From Bacteroidales bacterium UBA5287 (lineage in GTDB: Bacteria > Bacteroidota > Bacteroidia > Bacteroidales > Dysgonomonadaceae): a stretch of DNA of 16,367 nucleotides. Each line of letters starts with the position of its first letter. Position 1 is the stretch's first letter. The stretch covers positions 1 to 16,367 of the forward strand of contig DHSL01000011.1 of assembly GCA_002411345.1 (NCBI GenBank), written 5' to 3'. Under the pieces are notes generated by a model. The model searched no databases. It saw only the letters and a program-made list of their open reading frames with translations, and had not been told where the DNA came from. Shown one piece after another: positions 1-7,079 of this stretch. A program made the position numbers and the translations under genes.

Positions 1-37
1 ACAATATTTAGGAAGGTTTTTTACAGAAAATTGAATG

Positions 38-80
38 AAAAAAAAAAGAGGCTGAAAATCTTTTGAGACAGCCTCTTTTT
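38..80 (-). terminator. Hairpin terminator after gpmA
   Basis: A perfect 12-bp inverted repeat (AAAAAGAGGCTG at 43-54 and CAGCCTCTTTTT at 69-80) encloses a 14-nt loop. Read on the minus strand it follows the gpmA stop codon by about 26 nt and runs into a U-tract (the A-run at 38-47), which is the classic intrinsic terminator layout. The T-run on the other side means it could also stop transcription entering from the left on the plus strand. Confidence 0.85.
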
Positions 81-106
81 ATATAGGACATTTCAGATGG
101 AATCGA

Positions 107-853
107 TTATTTCTTTTTGCCCTGATTAGCAACTGCATCCATCAATTTTTTGATAACTTCAGGATCACCAAGGAAGTAATCTTTTACCACATTCAAATTA
201 TCGTCAAATTCAAAAACATAAGGAATACCTGTTGGGAGATTCAGTTGAGTGATATCCTCATCTGAGATATTTTTCAGATGTTTAACAATGCCACGCAAAC
301 TGTTACCGTGAGCCGCAACAATTATTTCGTTGTGATCTTTCAGGCTTGGGAGAATAGTCTCATTCCAATAAGGCAAAATACGTTCAACCGTATGTTTTAA
401 TGCTTCAGTAAGCGGTAAATCTTGCTCACAAACACCTTTATAACGTGCATCTTCAAAAGGAGAACGAGGGTCGTTTTTTTCTAGTGGTGCAGGTGGAACA
501 TCATAGCTTCTTCTCCAAACATGAACTTGTTCATCACCAAACTTCTCAGCTGTTTCAGCTTTATTTAAACCCTGCAACACACCATAATGCTTTTCATTTA
601 ATCGCCAAGTTTTTTCAACCGGAATCCAATCAAGATCCATTTGGTCTAAAACAATGTTCAATGTTTTTATTGCACGTTTCAGATAAGATGTATACGCTTT
701 TTCAAAATGGAAACCTTCTTTCTTCAACAATTTACCAGCTTCAGCAGCTTCTTGCATACCTTTTTCCGATAGATCCACATCTGTCCATCCTGTAAAACGG
801 TTCTCTTTATTCCAAACGCTTTCGCCGTGACGAATTAAAACTACTTTTTTCAT
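107..853 (-). CDS. gpmA: 2,3-bisphosphoglycerate-dependent phosphoglycerate mutase
   Basis: A cytoplasmic glycolytic and gluconeogenic enzyme that interconverts 3-phosphoglycerate and 2-phosphoglycerate through a phosphohistidine intermediate. The protein has 248 residues, the normal size for the dimeric dPGM family. The N-terminal RHGES motif places the phosphorylated histidine at His9 (with Arg8). Arg60, Glu87 (in RLNEKHYG) and His182 (in AAHGNS) supply the rest of the active site. The long insertion with WRRSYDVPPAP (113-123) separates true dPGM from the shorter phosphatases of the same superfamily. It starts at an ATG (851-853) in an A/T-rich context without a Shine-Dalgarno sequence, as is usual in Bacteroidota. 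It is monocistronic: a strong terminator follows, and the divergent LacI-family gene begins 231 nt away. The reaction links to the sugar-uptake module next door only through central glycolysis. No oddities seen; identity is very secure. Confidence 0.97.
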   Translation of the reverse strand: MKKVVLIRHGESVWNKENRFTGWTDVDLSEKGMQEAAEAGKLLKKEGFHFEKAYTSYLKRAIKTLNIVLDQMDLDWIPVEKTWRLNEKHYGVLQGLNKAETAEKFGDEQVHVWRRSYDVPPAPLEKNDPRSPFEDARYKGVCEQDLPLTEALKHTVERILPYWNETILPSLKDHNEIIVAAHGNSLRGIVKHLKNISDEDITQLNLPTGIPYVFEFDDNLNVVKDYFLGDPEVIKKLMDAVANQGKKK

Positions 854-896
854 ACGTTATTGTCTAAATTTAATTGATAATTGCATAATTAGCAGA

Positions 897-904
897 CAAA
901 ACTA
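897..904 (-). promoter_or_regulatory. Candidate -7 promoter element for gpmA
   Basis: Read on the minus strand this is TAGTTTTG, an exact match to the Bacteroidota -7 consensus TAnnTTTG. It lies 43 nt upstream of the gpmA ATG, which would leave a leader of roughly 35 nt. I see no convincing -33 TTTG element, so the call rests on the -7 box and its position. Confidence 0.5.
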
Positions 905-1053
905 CAAAAAAATAGTGTAATTTGGAATTTGTGCTTATATAAAGATTTATAAAATGAAAGAAACATAAACCAAAGCGGCATATATGAGGTGCCATTTTGA
1001 AGAAATTGTAACAATAAAGTATACAAATATAAGAAGTTTACATTTTTTTTACT

Positions 1054-1061
1054 TATATTTG
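1054..1061 (+). promoter_or_regulatory. Candidate -7 promoter element for the LacI-family gene
   Basis: TATATTTG matches TAnnTTTG exactly and ends 23 nt before the ATG at 1085, giving a short leader. A TTT (1037-1039) about 15 nt upstream is a poor -33 candidate. The position directly ahead of the gene makes a real promoter plausible. Confidence 0.5.
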
Positions 1062-1084
1062 AGATAATTTAATTAATTGACCTT

Positions 1085-2098
1085 ATGGATAAGAAGCAAA
1101 TTACACTTAAAGATATTGCAAAGGCACTGAATCTATCTCCGTCAACGGTTTCGCGTGCAATGAACAACAATCCGGCTATAAGCGAGGAAACTAGAGAACA
1201 AGTACAAAAATATGCAGAGGAGCATAAGTATAAACTCAATACTTTAGCACTTCAATTACGTACAAACCGCAACAATACAATTGGTGTAATCGTACCAGAG
1301 ATCGTTCACTTCTTTTTTTCATCAGTACTTGCAGGAATTCAAGAAGAAGCCGAATTAGAAAATTACAACATTCTGATTTGTCATTCAAACGAAGATTACA
1401 GAAAAGAAATTAAAAGTGTTGAAACCCTTATTGATGCACGTGTGAGCGGAATCTTAGCATCACAGTCAAAAGATACAAATAAGTATGATCATTTCCAGGA
1501 CATCATTAATAACGAAATACATTTGGTTTTCTTCGACAGGATTTGCACTGGTATAAACACTGATAAAGTTGTGGTTGACGACTATGCAGGTGCTTTCAAT
1601 GCAGTAGATTATCTGGCTAAAACAGGTTGCAAACGAATTGCTTTTTTGACTTCCAGTTCACAAATGCCAATAGCCACAAATCGTCGCATGGGTTACGAAG
1701 ATGCGCTTAGGAAGCATAAAATAAGCATAGATAAATCATTAATCTATACTTGTGATACACGCGATTTAGCATTTAAAGTTATTCCCGAAATTCTTAAAAG
1801 TAGTAACGTTCCGGATGCTTTTTTCTGCATAAATGATGAAGTGGCCGCTTATTGTTTACAGATGGTAAAATCGTATGGATATCGCGTTCCCGAAGATATA
1901 TCAATTTGCGGTTTTACAAACGGATATATAACAGAAGTGACTGATCCCGGTTTAACAACTGTTGATCAACATGGTCATGAAATGGGGAAAGAGGCTGCCA
2001 AATTACTAATAAATCGTATTGAAGGGAAAGAAACAAAAAGCGGTATTGTCAGTAAGCTGATTAAAACAGAACTTGTAGTTCGTGGTTCAACCCGATAA
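1085..2098 (+). CDS. LacI/GalR-family transcriptional regulator
   Basis: A DNA-binding regulator, probably dimeric and sugar-responsive. Residues 5-27 form the LacI-type helix-turn-helix (TLKDIAKALNLSPSTVSRAM). Residues 50-60 form the hinge helix (ALQLRT), whose Leu58 aligns with the leucine that LacI proteins insert at a central CG step. Residues 64-335 form the periplasmic-binding-protein-like sensor domain, beginning TIGVIVPEI and containing the family motif DAFFCINDEVA. At 337 residues it is full length. It lies directly upstream of, and in the same direction as, an MFS sugar transporter and a GH13 amylase, so an alpha-glucan breakdown product such as maltose or a malto-oligosaccharide is the inferred effector. 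A CG-centred palindrome 23 nt after its stop codon is a candidate binding site. The effector cannot be read from sequence, and whether it represses or activates is unknown. Confidence 0.93.
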   Translation: MDKKQITLKDIAKALNLSPSTVSRAMNNNPAISEETREQVQKYAEEHKYKLNTLALQLRTNRNNTIGVIVPEIVHFFFSSVLAGIQEEAELENYNILICHSNEDYRKEIKSVETLIDARVSGILASQSKDTNKYDHFQDIINNEIHLVFFDRICTGINTDKVVVDDYAGAFNAVDYLAKTGCKRIAFLTSSSQMPIATNRRMGYEDALRKHKISIDKSLIYTCDTRDLAFKVIPEILKSSNVPDAFFCINDEVAAYCLQMVKSYGYRVPEDISICGFTNGYITEVTDPGLTTVDQHGHEMGKEAAKLLINRIEGKETKSGIVSKLIKTELVVRGSTR

Positions 2099-2110
2099 TA
2101 TTTAACAATT

Positions 2111-2128
2111 CAATGCATTCAATGCATT
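2111..2128 (+). repeat. Tandem direct repeat of a 9-mer (CAATGCATT x2)
   Basis: CAATGCATT occurs twice head to tail at 2111-2119 and 2120-2128. The related 9-mer CGATTGCAT follows at 2129-2137. Each unit contains or resembles the self-complementary ATGCAT core. The second copy forms the left half of the palindrome annotated as a candidate operator. It lies in the lacI-MFS gap, outside any coding region I accept. Confidence 0.7.
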
Positions 2129-2137
2129 CGATTGCAT
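2122..2137. promoter_or_regulatory. Candidate LacI-family operator upstream of the sugar transporter
   Basis: ATGCATTCGATTGCAT is a 16-bp even palindrome: arms ATGCA/TGCAT and centre TCGA, with one mismatched pair. An even dyad with a central CG is the normal form of LacI/GalR-family operators, and the sequence resembles the catabolite-response-element layout (WTGnn..CG..nnCAW). It sits between the LacI-family gene and the transporter, about 54 nt upstream of the -7 box at 2191-2198. That distance would suit activation, or repression by looping, better than simple blockage. The palindrome is seen directly; the link to the regulator is inference. Confidence 0.5.
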
Positions 2138-2190
2138 AGAAAAACGCTTATTAGATTCAAATTCATTCAAATACGATTCATAAATAATTT

Positions 2191-2198
2191 TATATTTG
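2191..2198 (+). promoter_or_regulatory. Candidate -7 promoter element for the MFS-amylase operon
   Basis: TATATTTG is an exact TAnnTTTG match, 38 nt upstream of the transporter ATG at 2237. No clear -33 TTTG is seen, which would suit a promoter that needs an activator. It implies transporter and amylase can be transcribed separately from the regulator gene. Confidence 0.5.
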
Positions 2199-2236
2199 TG
2201 GAAATATAGATTTAAAGAGTCATAGAAAAACATTGT

Positions 2237-3757
2237 ATGAAAAAGAGACACCTTTCTTTTTGGGAAATTTGGAATATGAGTTTTGGATTTATGGGAATCC
2301 AATTTGGTTTTGCTTTGCAAAATGCAAACGTAAGCCGAATATTTCAAACGCTTGGGGCAAGTATGGATGATATTCCAATCCTTTGGATTGCTGCCCCGAT
2401 TACAGGGTTGATTGTTCAACCCATCATCGGACATTTTAGTGATAAAACATGGAATCGATTCGGACGAAGAAGACCCTATTTTACGATAGGGGCAATCCTG
2501 GCTTCGTTGGCATTGATTCTTATGCCAAGCTCACCTTCACTTTGGATTGCGGCAGGAATGCTTTGGATACTTGATGCGTCAATTAACATTTCAATGGAAC
2601 CTTTCCGCGCTTTTGTCGGCGACAACCTCCCGACCGAACAGCGTACAATGGGTTTTGCCATGCAGAGTTTCTTCATTGGTATTGGAGCAGTTATAGCATC
2701 AGTTTTGCCATGGATATTAGCAAACTGGTTTAACATTTCAAATACTGCTGATCCCGGAGTTGTTCCTCATACTGTGAAATTTGCATTCTATATAGGAGCA
2801 ATCGTTCTGTTGGGATGCGTACTTTATACAGTGTTTACAACTAAAGAATATTCACCGGAAGAGTTAGCTGCATTTGAAGAAGACAAAAAACAAACAACAG
2901 GTTTGGCCTATACTGAAAAACCACCGGTAACATCTGGTGAATTTATCAAAAAGGGCTCAATTTGGGGAAGCATTGGGTTAATTACATCTTTGTTAGTCGC
3001 CTACTATAAACTTGACGCACAGTTATATATCGTTACAGGATTATTATTAGCATTCGGAATAATATTGCTTATTTCCGGATTGATGAAGAAAATGAGTTCC
3101 AAACAGAACGGCATGACAGAAATCATGAACGACCTTCTTCATATGCCAAAGACTATGGGACAATTAGCTGTAGTTCAGTTCTTTTCGTGGCTTGCATTTT
3201 ACACATTATGGATATATACAACCCCGGCAGTAACACAACATATCTACGGAACATCTGATACTAATTCCTTATTGTATAATGAAGGAGCTAATTGGGTGGG
3301 CGTACTTTTTGCAGTATATAACGGAGTTTCTGCTATTACTGCATTTCTTTTGCCACTTATTGCCAAACAAATTGGAAGAAGAGCAACACATTCAATTGCA
3401 CTTGCAATTGGTGGTATTTCATTCATCTCATTCTTTTTTATGAAAAATCCAACCATGCTGCTCATTCCAATGATCGGCATAGGTTTCACTTGGGGAAGCA
3501 TTCTTTCAATGCCTTACGCCATTTTGACCGGCTCATTGCCGGCTAATAAAATGGGTACTTATATGGGAATTTTCAATTTTTTTATTGTCATCCCTCAGAT
3601 ATTAGCGGCAAGTATTCTTGGATTTGTTACACGCGTATTCTTTGACGGACAAGTCATTTATGCTATGATACTTGCAGGAGTTTCCTTGATTATTGGGGCA
3701 ATTTCAGTTCGTTTTGTGCAAGACAAGGATGATATCTACAAACTAAAAAAACACTAA
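2237..3757 (+). CDS. MFS sugar transporter (GPH/SLC45-like, maltose/alpha-glucoside type)
   Basis: An inner-membrane secondary transporter of 506 residues with about 12 hydrophobic segments. The loop between TM2 and TM3 carries GHFSDKTWNRFGRRRPY (65-81), the GRRRP signature of the sucrose/maltose-type (SLC45-like) branch of the major facilitator superfamily. A hydrophilic central segment (about 204-238), rich in charged residues, separates hydrophobic stretches as expected for the mid-protein loop. It starts at ATG 2237 and ends 13 nt before the amylase, so the two almost certainly share a transcript. Uptake of maltose or short malto-oligosaccharides by proton symport is the most likely role, inferred from the neighbouring GH13 enzyme and LacI regulator. 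The exact sugar cannot be read from the sequence. The family call is firm. Confidence 0.88.
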   Translation: MKKRHLSFWEIWNMSFGFMGIQFGFALQNANVSRIFQTLGASMDDIPILWIAAPITGLIVQPIIGHFSDKTWNRFGRRRPYFTIGAILASLALILMPSSPSLWIAAGMLWILDASINISMEPFRAFVGDNLPTEQRTMGFAMQSFFIGIGAVIASVLPWILANWFNISNTADPGVVPHTVKFAFYIGAIVLLGCVLYTVFTTKEYSPEELAAFEEDKKQTTGLAYTEKPPVTSGEFIKKGSIWGSIGLITSLLVAYYKLDAQLYIVTGLLLAFGIILLISGLMKKMSSKQNGMTEIMNDLLHMPKTMGQLAVVQFFSWLAFYTLWIYTTPAVTQHIYGTSDTNSLLYNEGANWVGVLFAVYNGVSAITAFLLPLIAKQIGRRATHSIALAIGGISFISFFFMKNPTMLLIPMIGIGFTWGSILSMPYAILTGSLPANKMGTYMGIFNFFIVIPQILAASILGFVTRVFFDGQVIYAMILAGVSLIIGAISVRFVQDKDDIYKLKKH

Positions 3758-3770
3758 AATCAATATAGTT

Positions 3771-5126
3771 ATGAGAAAAATTATTTGGCTGATTGCGGTA
3801 CTTGCATTATTAACTTCATGCGATAATAAAAAACAACAAAATAATGTTTCAACAGAAAATTCTACCGCTCATTCCTCATGGGTTTATGATGCGACTATCT
3901 ACGAAGTAAACGTTCGCCAATTTACACCGGAAGGGACTTTTAATGCTATGGGAGAACAACTTCCACGTCTAAAAGAACTGGGTGTTGATATCCTTTGGTT
4001 CATGCCCATTCAACCTATAGGTGAATTAGAAAGAAAAGGGACTCTGGGAAGTTATTATTCTATCAGCGATTACAAGGGCGTAAATCCTGAATTCGGGACC
4101 TTTGAAGATTTTAAAAACCTTGTGTCAAAAGCTCATGAAGCTGGATTTAAGATTATCCTGGATTGGGTTGCAAACCATACGTCAAGAGATAACATTTGGC
4201 TTAAAGATCATGCGGATTGGTATATGAGAGATAGTCTGGGAAATATTCCTGTACTTTATGACTGGACTGACATAGGTGAAGTGAATTATGACAATTTGGA
4301 GATGCGTGCCGAAATGATCCAATCGATGCTTTACTGGATTAAAAAGGCAGATATAGATGGATTTAGATGTGATGTGGCTTCTGAAGTACCTACCGACTTT
4401 TGGCAAACAGCCAAGGATTCTTTGAAGGCTTACAAACAGGATATCTTTATGCTGGCTGAAGCCGAAAAACCTGAACTTAACGAATCGGTATTTGATGCTT
4501 ATTACGCATGGGACTTTCATCATAAAATGAATTTAGTTGCTCAGGGAAAAGAAAACGTTGATTCGTTACGATCATCATTGAATAGAATGCAGGAGAAATT
4601 CTCTAAATCAGCGATCCCAATGTACTTCACTTCTAATCATGATGAGAATTCGTGGAACGGAACAGAATTTGAACGCATGGGAGACGCAGCTCGTTCCTTT
4701 GCAGCACTCACTTACGTTCTTCCGGGCATGCCATTGACTTACAACGGACAAGAAGCTGGTTTCAATCGTCGACTTCAATTCTTTGAAAAAGATAGTATCG
4801 ATTGGAATGATAATGGAGGATTCGGTACTTTCTATAAATCGTTGAACGACTTAAAGAAAGGAAATCCTGCTCTTAAAACACAAGAACTTGGTGGTGAAAT
4901 GATCGAAATCACAAATGATAAACCACAATCAGTTTGGTCATTTATGCGTGTAAAAGATAATAACACGGTAGTATGCGTGTTCAATTTCAGTAAAGAACTT
5001 CAAACTGTTGAGTTTACAGATGAACTTCCAGAAAAAGGATTTATATCACTTGGAAATGAATCTGTTGAACCTACAAAGAAAATGGAATTAAAACCTTGGG
5101 AATATAAGATATTCTATAAAAATTAA
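3771..5126 (+). CDS. GH13 alpha-amylase-family lipoprotein
   Basis: A secreted glycoside hydrolase of 451 residues that should cleave alpha-glucosidic bonds in starch, glycogen or malto-oligosaccharides. The signal peptide ends in lipobox LTSC, so Cys17 would be lipidated. The next residues (DNKKQQ) lack the run of acidic residues typical of surface-exported Bacteroides lipoproteins, so a periplasmic location is more likely. The GH13 (beta/alpha)8 domain shows region I DWVANH (131-136), region II GFRCD with nucleophile Asp201, region III LAE with acid/base Glu230, and region IV SNHD with transition-state stabiliser Asp291. A beta-sandwich domain C fills roughly 365-451. All three catalytic acids are present, so it should be active. 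It follows the MFS gene by 13 nt and is closed by a terminator. Product specificity (amylase, neopullulanase or cyclomaltodextrinase type) is not resolved. Confidence 0.92.
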   Translation: MRKIIWLIAVLALLTSCDNKKQQNNVSTENSTAHSSWVYDATIYEVNVRQFTPEGTFNAMGEQLPRLKELGVDILWFMPIQPIGELERKGTLGSYYSISDYKGVNPEFGTFEDFKNLVSKAHEAGFKIILDWVANHTSRDNIWLKDHADWYMRDSLGNIPVLYDWTDIGEVNYDNLEMRAEMIQSMLYWIKKADIDGFRCDVASEVPTDFWQTAKDSLKAYKQDIFMLAEAEKPELNESVFDAYYAWDFHHKMNLVAQGKENVDSLRSSLNRMQEKFSKSAIPMYFTSNHDENSWNGTEFERMGDAARSFAALTYVLPGMPLTYNGQEAGFNRRLQFFEKDSIDWNDNGGFGTFYKSLNDLKKGNPALKTQELGGEMIEITNDKPQSVWSFMRVKDNNTVVCVFNFSKELQTVEFTDELPEKGFISLGNESVEPTKKMELKPWEYKIFYKN

Positions 5127-5150
5127 GTTTTAGTCTACTGGTTAATTAAG

Positions 5151-5190
5151 CCTCCAAAATAATAGCGATTATTGTTTTGGAGGTTTCTCT
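5151..5190 (+). terminator. Hairpin terminator after the amylase gene
   Basis: CCTCCAAAA (5151-5159) pairs with TTTTGGAGG (5175-5183). The stem extends inward by four more pairs after one mismatch. A T-rich tract (tttctcttta) follows. It lies 24 nt past the amylase stop codon and should end the MFS-amylase transcript. It may also contribute to termination of the convergent CoA-transferase gene, though the minus-side tail is less U-rich. Confidence 0.75.
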
Positions 5191-5202
5191 TTATCAAATA
5201 TT

Positions 5203-5220
5203 CCAAAATGAATGTTTTGG
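5203..5220. repeat. Short inverted repeat downstream of the CoA-transferase gene
   Basis: CCAAAA (5203-5208) and TTTTGG (5215-5220) form a 6-bp stem around a 6-nt loop, 25 nt beyond the stop codon of the minus-strand CoA-transferase gene. No long U-tract follows on the minus strand, so its role in termination is uncertain. It repeats the CCAAAA/TTTTGG motif of the neighbouring terminator. Confidence 0.45.
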
Positions 5221-5245
5221 GTATATCTATATCGCAATTGCTTAT

Positions 5246-6568
5246 CTACGAAAGTCGATGAATATTATTTAAACTTCCATAAAGATTAAAGTATTCTTTT
5301 TCAAGTTCCTCTCTAAACTTTGGATGAGCTATTTTAATTAATTCCTTTCCTCTTTCACGCAAACTAAGTCCGCGAAGATGAGCAATTCCATATTCTGTAA
5401 CAACATAATCAACATCATTTCTTGAAGTAGTTACAGCAGCACCTTGTTTCAGGAAAGGAACAATTCGTGAAATCTTATCACCAGCAGCAGTAGACGGTAT
5501 TGTCATTATCGACTTTCCACCTTTAGATAATCGTGCACCTTGAACATAATCGACCTGTCCTCCTGTTCCACTATACAAACGTGTACCAATACTTTCTGAC
5601 GCTACTTGACCTGTAAAATCAACCTCAATACATGAGTTTATACACACCATTTTTTCGTTTTTGGCAATATTATGAGGGTAATTTGTATAATCCACAGGAT
5701 AAGCTTCGAGCATGGGATTATAATGTGCAAATTCATAAGTCTCCTTATCGCCAATAAGGAAAGTAAAAATGATTTTATCTTTATGAAAAGTTTTCTTGTG
5801 ACCATTTATAACACCTTTCTTCACCAGATCTACAATTCCAGGAGTAAATAACTCTGTGTGTATGCCTAAATCCTTTCTATCATCAAGTAAAGAGATTACA
5901 GCATCAGGAATTGATCCAATACCTATCTGTAGAGTTGATCCATCGGCAATCAAAGATGAGCAATATCTTGCTATCTTGTTCTCCAACTCTCCCCTTTTTG
6001 ATTTAACAATCTCTGGCATGGGACGGGATACAGGTACGATCTTGTCTAAGTTGGTGATATGAATTTTATTCTCGGGTCCCATTGTATGGGGCATCTGATC
6101 ATTCATCTCCGCAATAACCAGTTTTGCATTTCTACATGCGGCTACAATATAATCAACTGAAACTCCGAAACTACAATAACCAAAATCGTCGGGGGGAGTA
6201 ACTTGTACCACTGCAACATCTACAGGGAACAATTTAATATCAAACATTGCAGGTAATTGATGAAAAAAACAAGGGTAAAAGTCGGCCCTCCCACTGTTTA
6301 CAGCTTCTCTTGAAGCCTCATCAATAAAGCTCGACTTCAATCTGAAATGCTTTTCCATGTCGGGAGCAAGGTGAATGGGATCTCCAACAAAAAGCATGTG
6401 ATAGATAGAAACGTTAGAATACTCTTCTTTATGAGCTACAAGTGCCTTGTTTATCTCTAGTGGTGCGGCTGCAGCATGACTATAAACCAGATTATCACCC
6501 GATTTGATTACTTTTATTGCTTCTTCAGCTGTACAAGTATGTGAACGCAAATGTTCTTTCCAATTCAT
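5246..6568 (-). CDS. Acetyl-CoA hydrolase/transferase family CoA-transferase (4-hydroxybutyrate CoA-transferase-like)
   Basis: A cytoplasmic class I CoA-transferase of 440 residues, the usual length for the 4-hydroxybutyrate/butyryl-CoA:acetate group. It moves CoA between an acyl-CoA and an acid such as acetate, through a glutamyl-CoA intermediate. The likely catalytic residue is Glu239 in GIHTEL, which lies where the active-site glutamate of Clostridium aminobutyricum 4-hydroxybutyrate CoA-transferase (Glu238) is found. Other family marks are TLQIGIGSIPDAV (212-224), LYSGTGGQVDYV (331-342) and TEYGIAHLRG (391-400). It is a single gene with its own promoter and converges on the amylase. In Bacteroidales such enzymes take part in butyrate, propionate or 4-hydroxybutyrate metabolism. 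The corrinoid adenosyltransferase nearby makes a propionate role reasonable, but the substrate is not settled by sequence. Confidence 0.9.
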   Translation of the reverse strand: MNWKEHLRSHTCTAEEAIKVIKSGDNLVYSHAAAAPLEINKALVAHKEEYSNVSIYHMLFVGDPIHLAPDMEKHFRLKSSFIDEASREAVNSGRADFYPCFFHQLPAMFDIKLFPVDVAVVQVTPPDDFGYCSFGVSVDYIVAACRNAKLVIAEMNDQMPHTMGPENKIHITNLDKIVPVSRPMPEIVKSKRGELENKIARYCSSLIADGSTLQIGIGSIPDAVISLLDDRKDLGIHTELFTPGIVDLVKKGVINGHKKTFHKDKIIFTFLIGDKETYEFAHYNPMLEAYPVDYTNYPHNIAKNEKMVCINSCIEVDFTGQVASESIGTRLYSGTGGQVDYVQGARLSKGGKSIMTIPSTAAGDKISRIVPFLKQGAAVTTSRNDVDYVVTEYGIAHLRGLSLRERGKELIKIAHPKFREELEKEYFNLYGSLNNIHRLS

Positions 6569-6614
6569 TGAGGTATTGTTTGTTTAGTTTAAATAATAGC
6601 ATAATAAGGTGTTA

Positions 6615-6622
6615 CAAACATA
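6615..6622 (-). promoter_or_regulatory. Candidate -7 promoter element for the CoA-transferase
   Basis: Read on the minus strand this is TATGTTTG, an exact TAnnTTTG match, 46 nt upstream of the CoA-transferase ATG (6568). The remaining part of this 204-nt gap holds an AT-rich stretch, a weak 6-bp inverted repeat (6691-6707) and the terminator of the next gene. No clear -33 element is visible. Confidence 0.5.
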
Positions 6623-6723
6623 CAAAAAGAAACTATTTTTCTAATGTTTTTTTAATACCAAATTTAAGAAAGAGCTGTTCATTTCGACTAATAGAAGGTT
6701 TTTCTATAAAATGAGCGCCCACG

Positions 6724-6751
6724 AAAAACCATCACAACATGTGTGATGGTT
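6724..6751 (-). terminator. Hairpin terminator after the DUF2795 gene
   Basis: AACCATCACA (6727-6736) and TGTGATGGTT (6742-6751) make a perfect 10-bp stem with a 5-nt loop. On the minus strand it lies 21 nt after the DUF2795 stop codon and continues into a short U-run (the A-run at 6724-6728 on the plus strand). This separates the small gene from the CoA-transferase downstream. Confidence 0.75.
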
Positions 6752-6772
6752 AAATACAATATAATTCTTTAA

Positions 6773-6994
6773 TTAATATTCTTCCTCATCAAAGAAGAAA
6801 TCTTCTTTACTGGGATAATCCGGCCAAATATCTTCTATGGATTCATAAATATCCCCCTCATCCTCAATCTCTTGCAGATTTTCAACAACTTCAAGCGGTG
6901 CACCGGAACGTAGAGCAAAGTCTATCAATTCATCTTTTGTAGCTGGCCAAGGTGCATCTTCCAATTTTGAAGCTAATTCTAATGTCCAATACAT
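6773..6994 (-). CDS. DUF2795 family small acidic protein
   Basis: A 73-residue, strongly acidic protein of the DUF2795 family, common in Bacteroidota and without an assigned function. Family features are the N-terminal YWTLELASKLEDAPWPATKDELI (residues 2-24) with a predicted helical DELIDFALRSGAPLEVVENLQEI core, then an acidic C-terminal tail (DIWPDYPSKEDFFFDEEEY). There is no signal peptide or membrane segment, so it should be cytoplasmic. It is flanked by its own promoter element (7054-7061) and a strong terminator (6724-6751), so it appears to be a monocistronic and possibly well-expressed gene. The 85-nt gap from the adenosyltransferase gene upstream argues against simple membership of the rex operon. 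Its conservation and acidity suggest a binding or adaptor role, but that is speculation. Confidence 0.85.
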   Translation of the reverse strand: MYWTLELASKLEDAPWPATKDELIDFALRSGAPLEVVENLQEIEDEGDIYESIEDIWPDYPSKEDFFFDEEEY

Positions 6995-7053
6995 AAATTA
7001 TTTATTCTTTATTAATTACTTAAATATTATTAGATGCTTTTTTTTACGAAGCG

Positions 7054-7061
7054 CAAATATA
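7054..7061 (-). promoter_or_regulatory. Candidate -7 promoter element for the DUF2795 gene
   Basis: On the minus strand this reads TATATTTG, an exact TAnnTTTG match, 59 nt upstream of the DUF2795 ATG (6994) and inside the gap after the adenosyltransferase gene. It supports independent transcription of the small gene. Confidence 0.5.
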
Positions 7062-7079
7062 CAAAATATTTTAACTATT

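Noticed and set aside
977..993. GGCA/TGCC dyad in the gpmA-lacI gap as an operator
   Set aside because: Only 4-bp arms around 9 nt with no central CG; too weak to annotate.
1024..1031. Second minus-strand TAnnTTTG match (CAAATATA on the plus strand), about 170 nt upstream of gpmA
   Set aside because: Such 8-mers arise by chance in AT-rich DNA, and a closer -7 box (897-904) already explains gpmA.
2102..2434. 110-residue minus-strand reading frame over the lacI-MFS gap and the start of the MFS gene
   Set aside because: Mostly antisense to the well-supported transporter, no recognisable domain, and it would cover the promoter and palindrome.
6691..6707. ATAGAA/TTCTAT inverted repeat upstream of the CoA-transferase gene
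   Set aside because: A 6-bp A/T-rich stem without a U-tract; likely chance in this composition.
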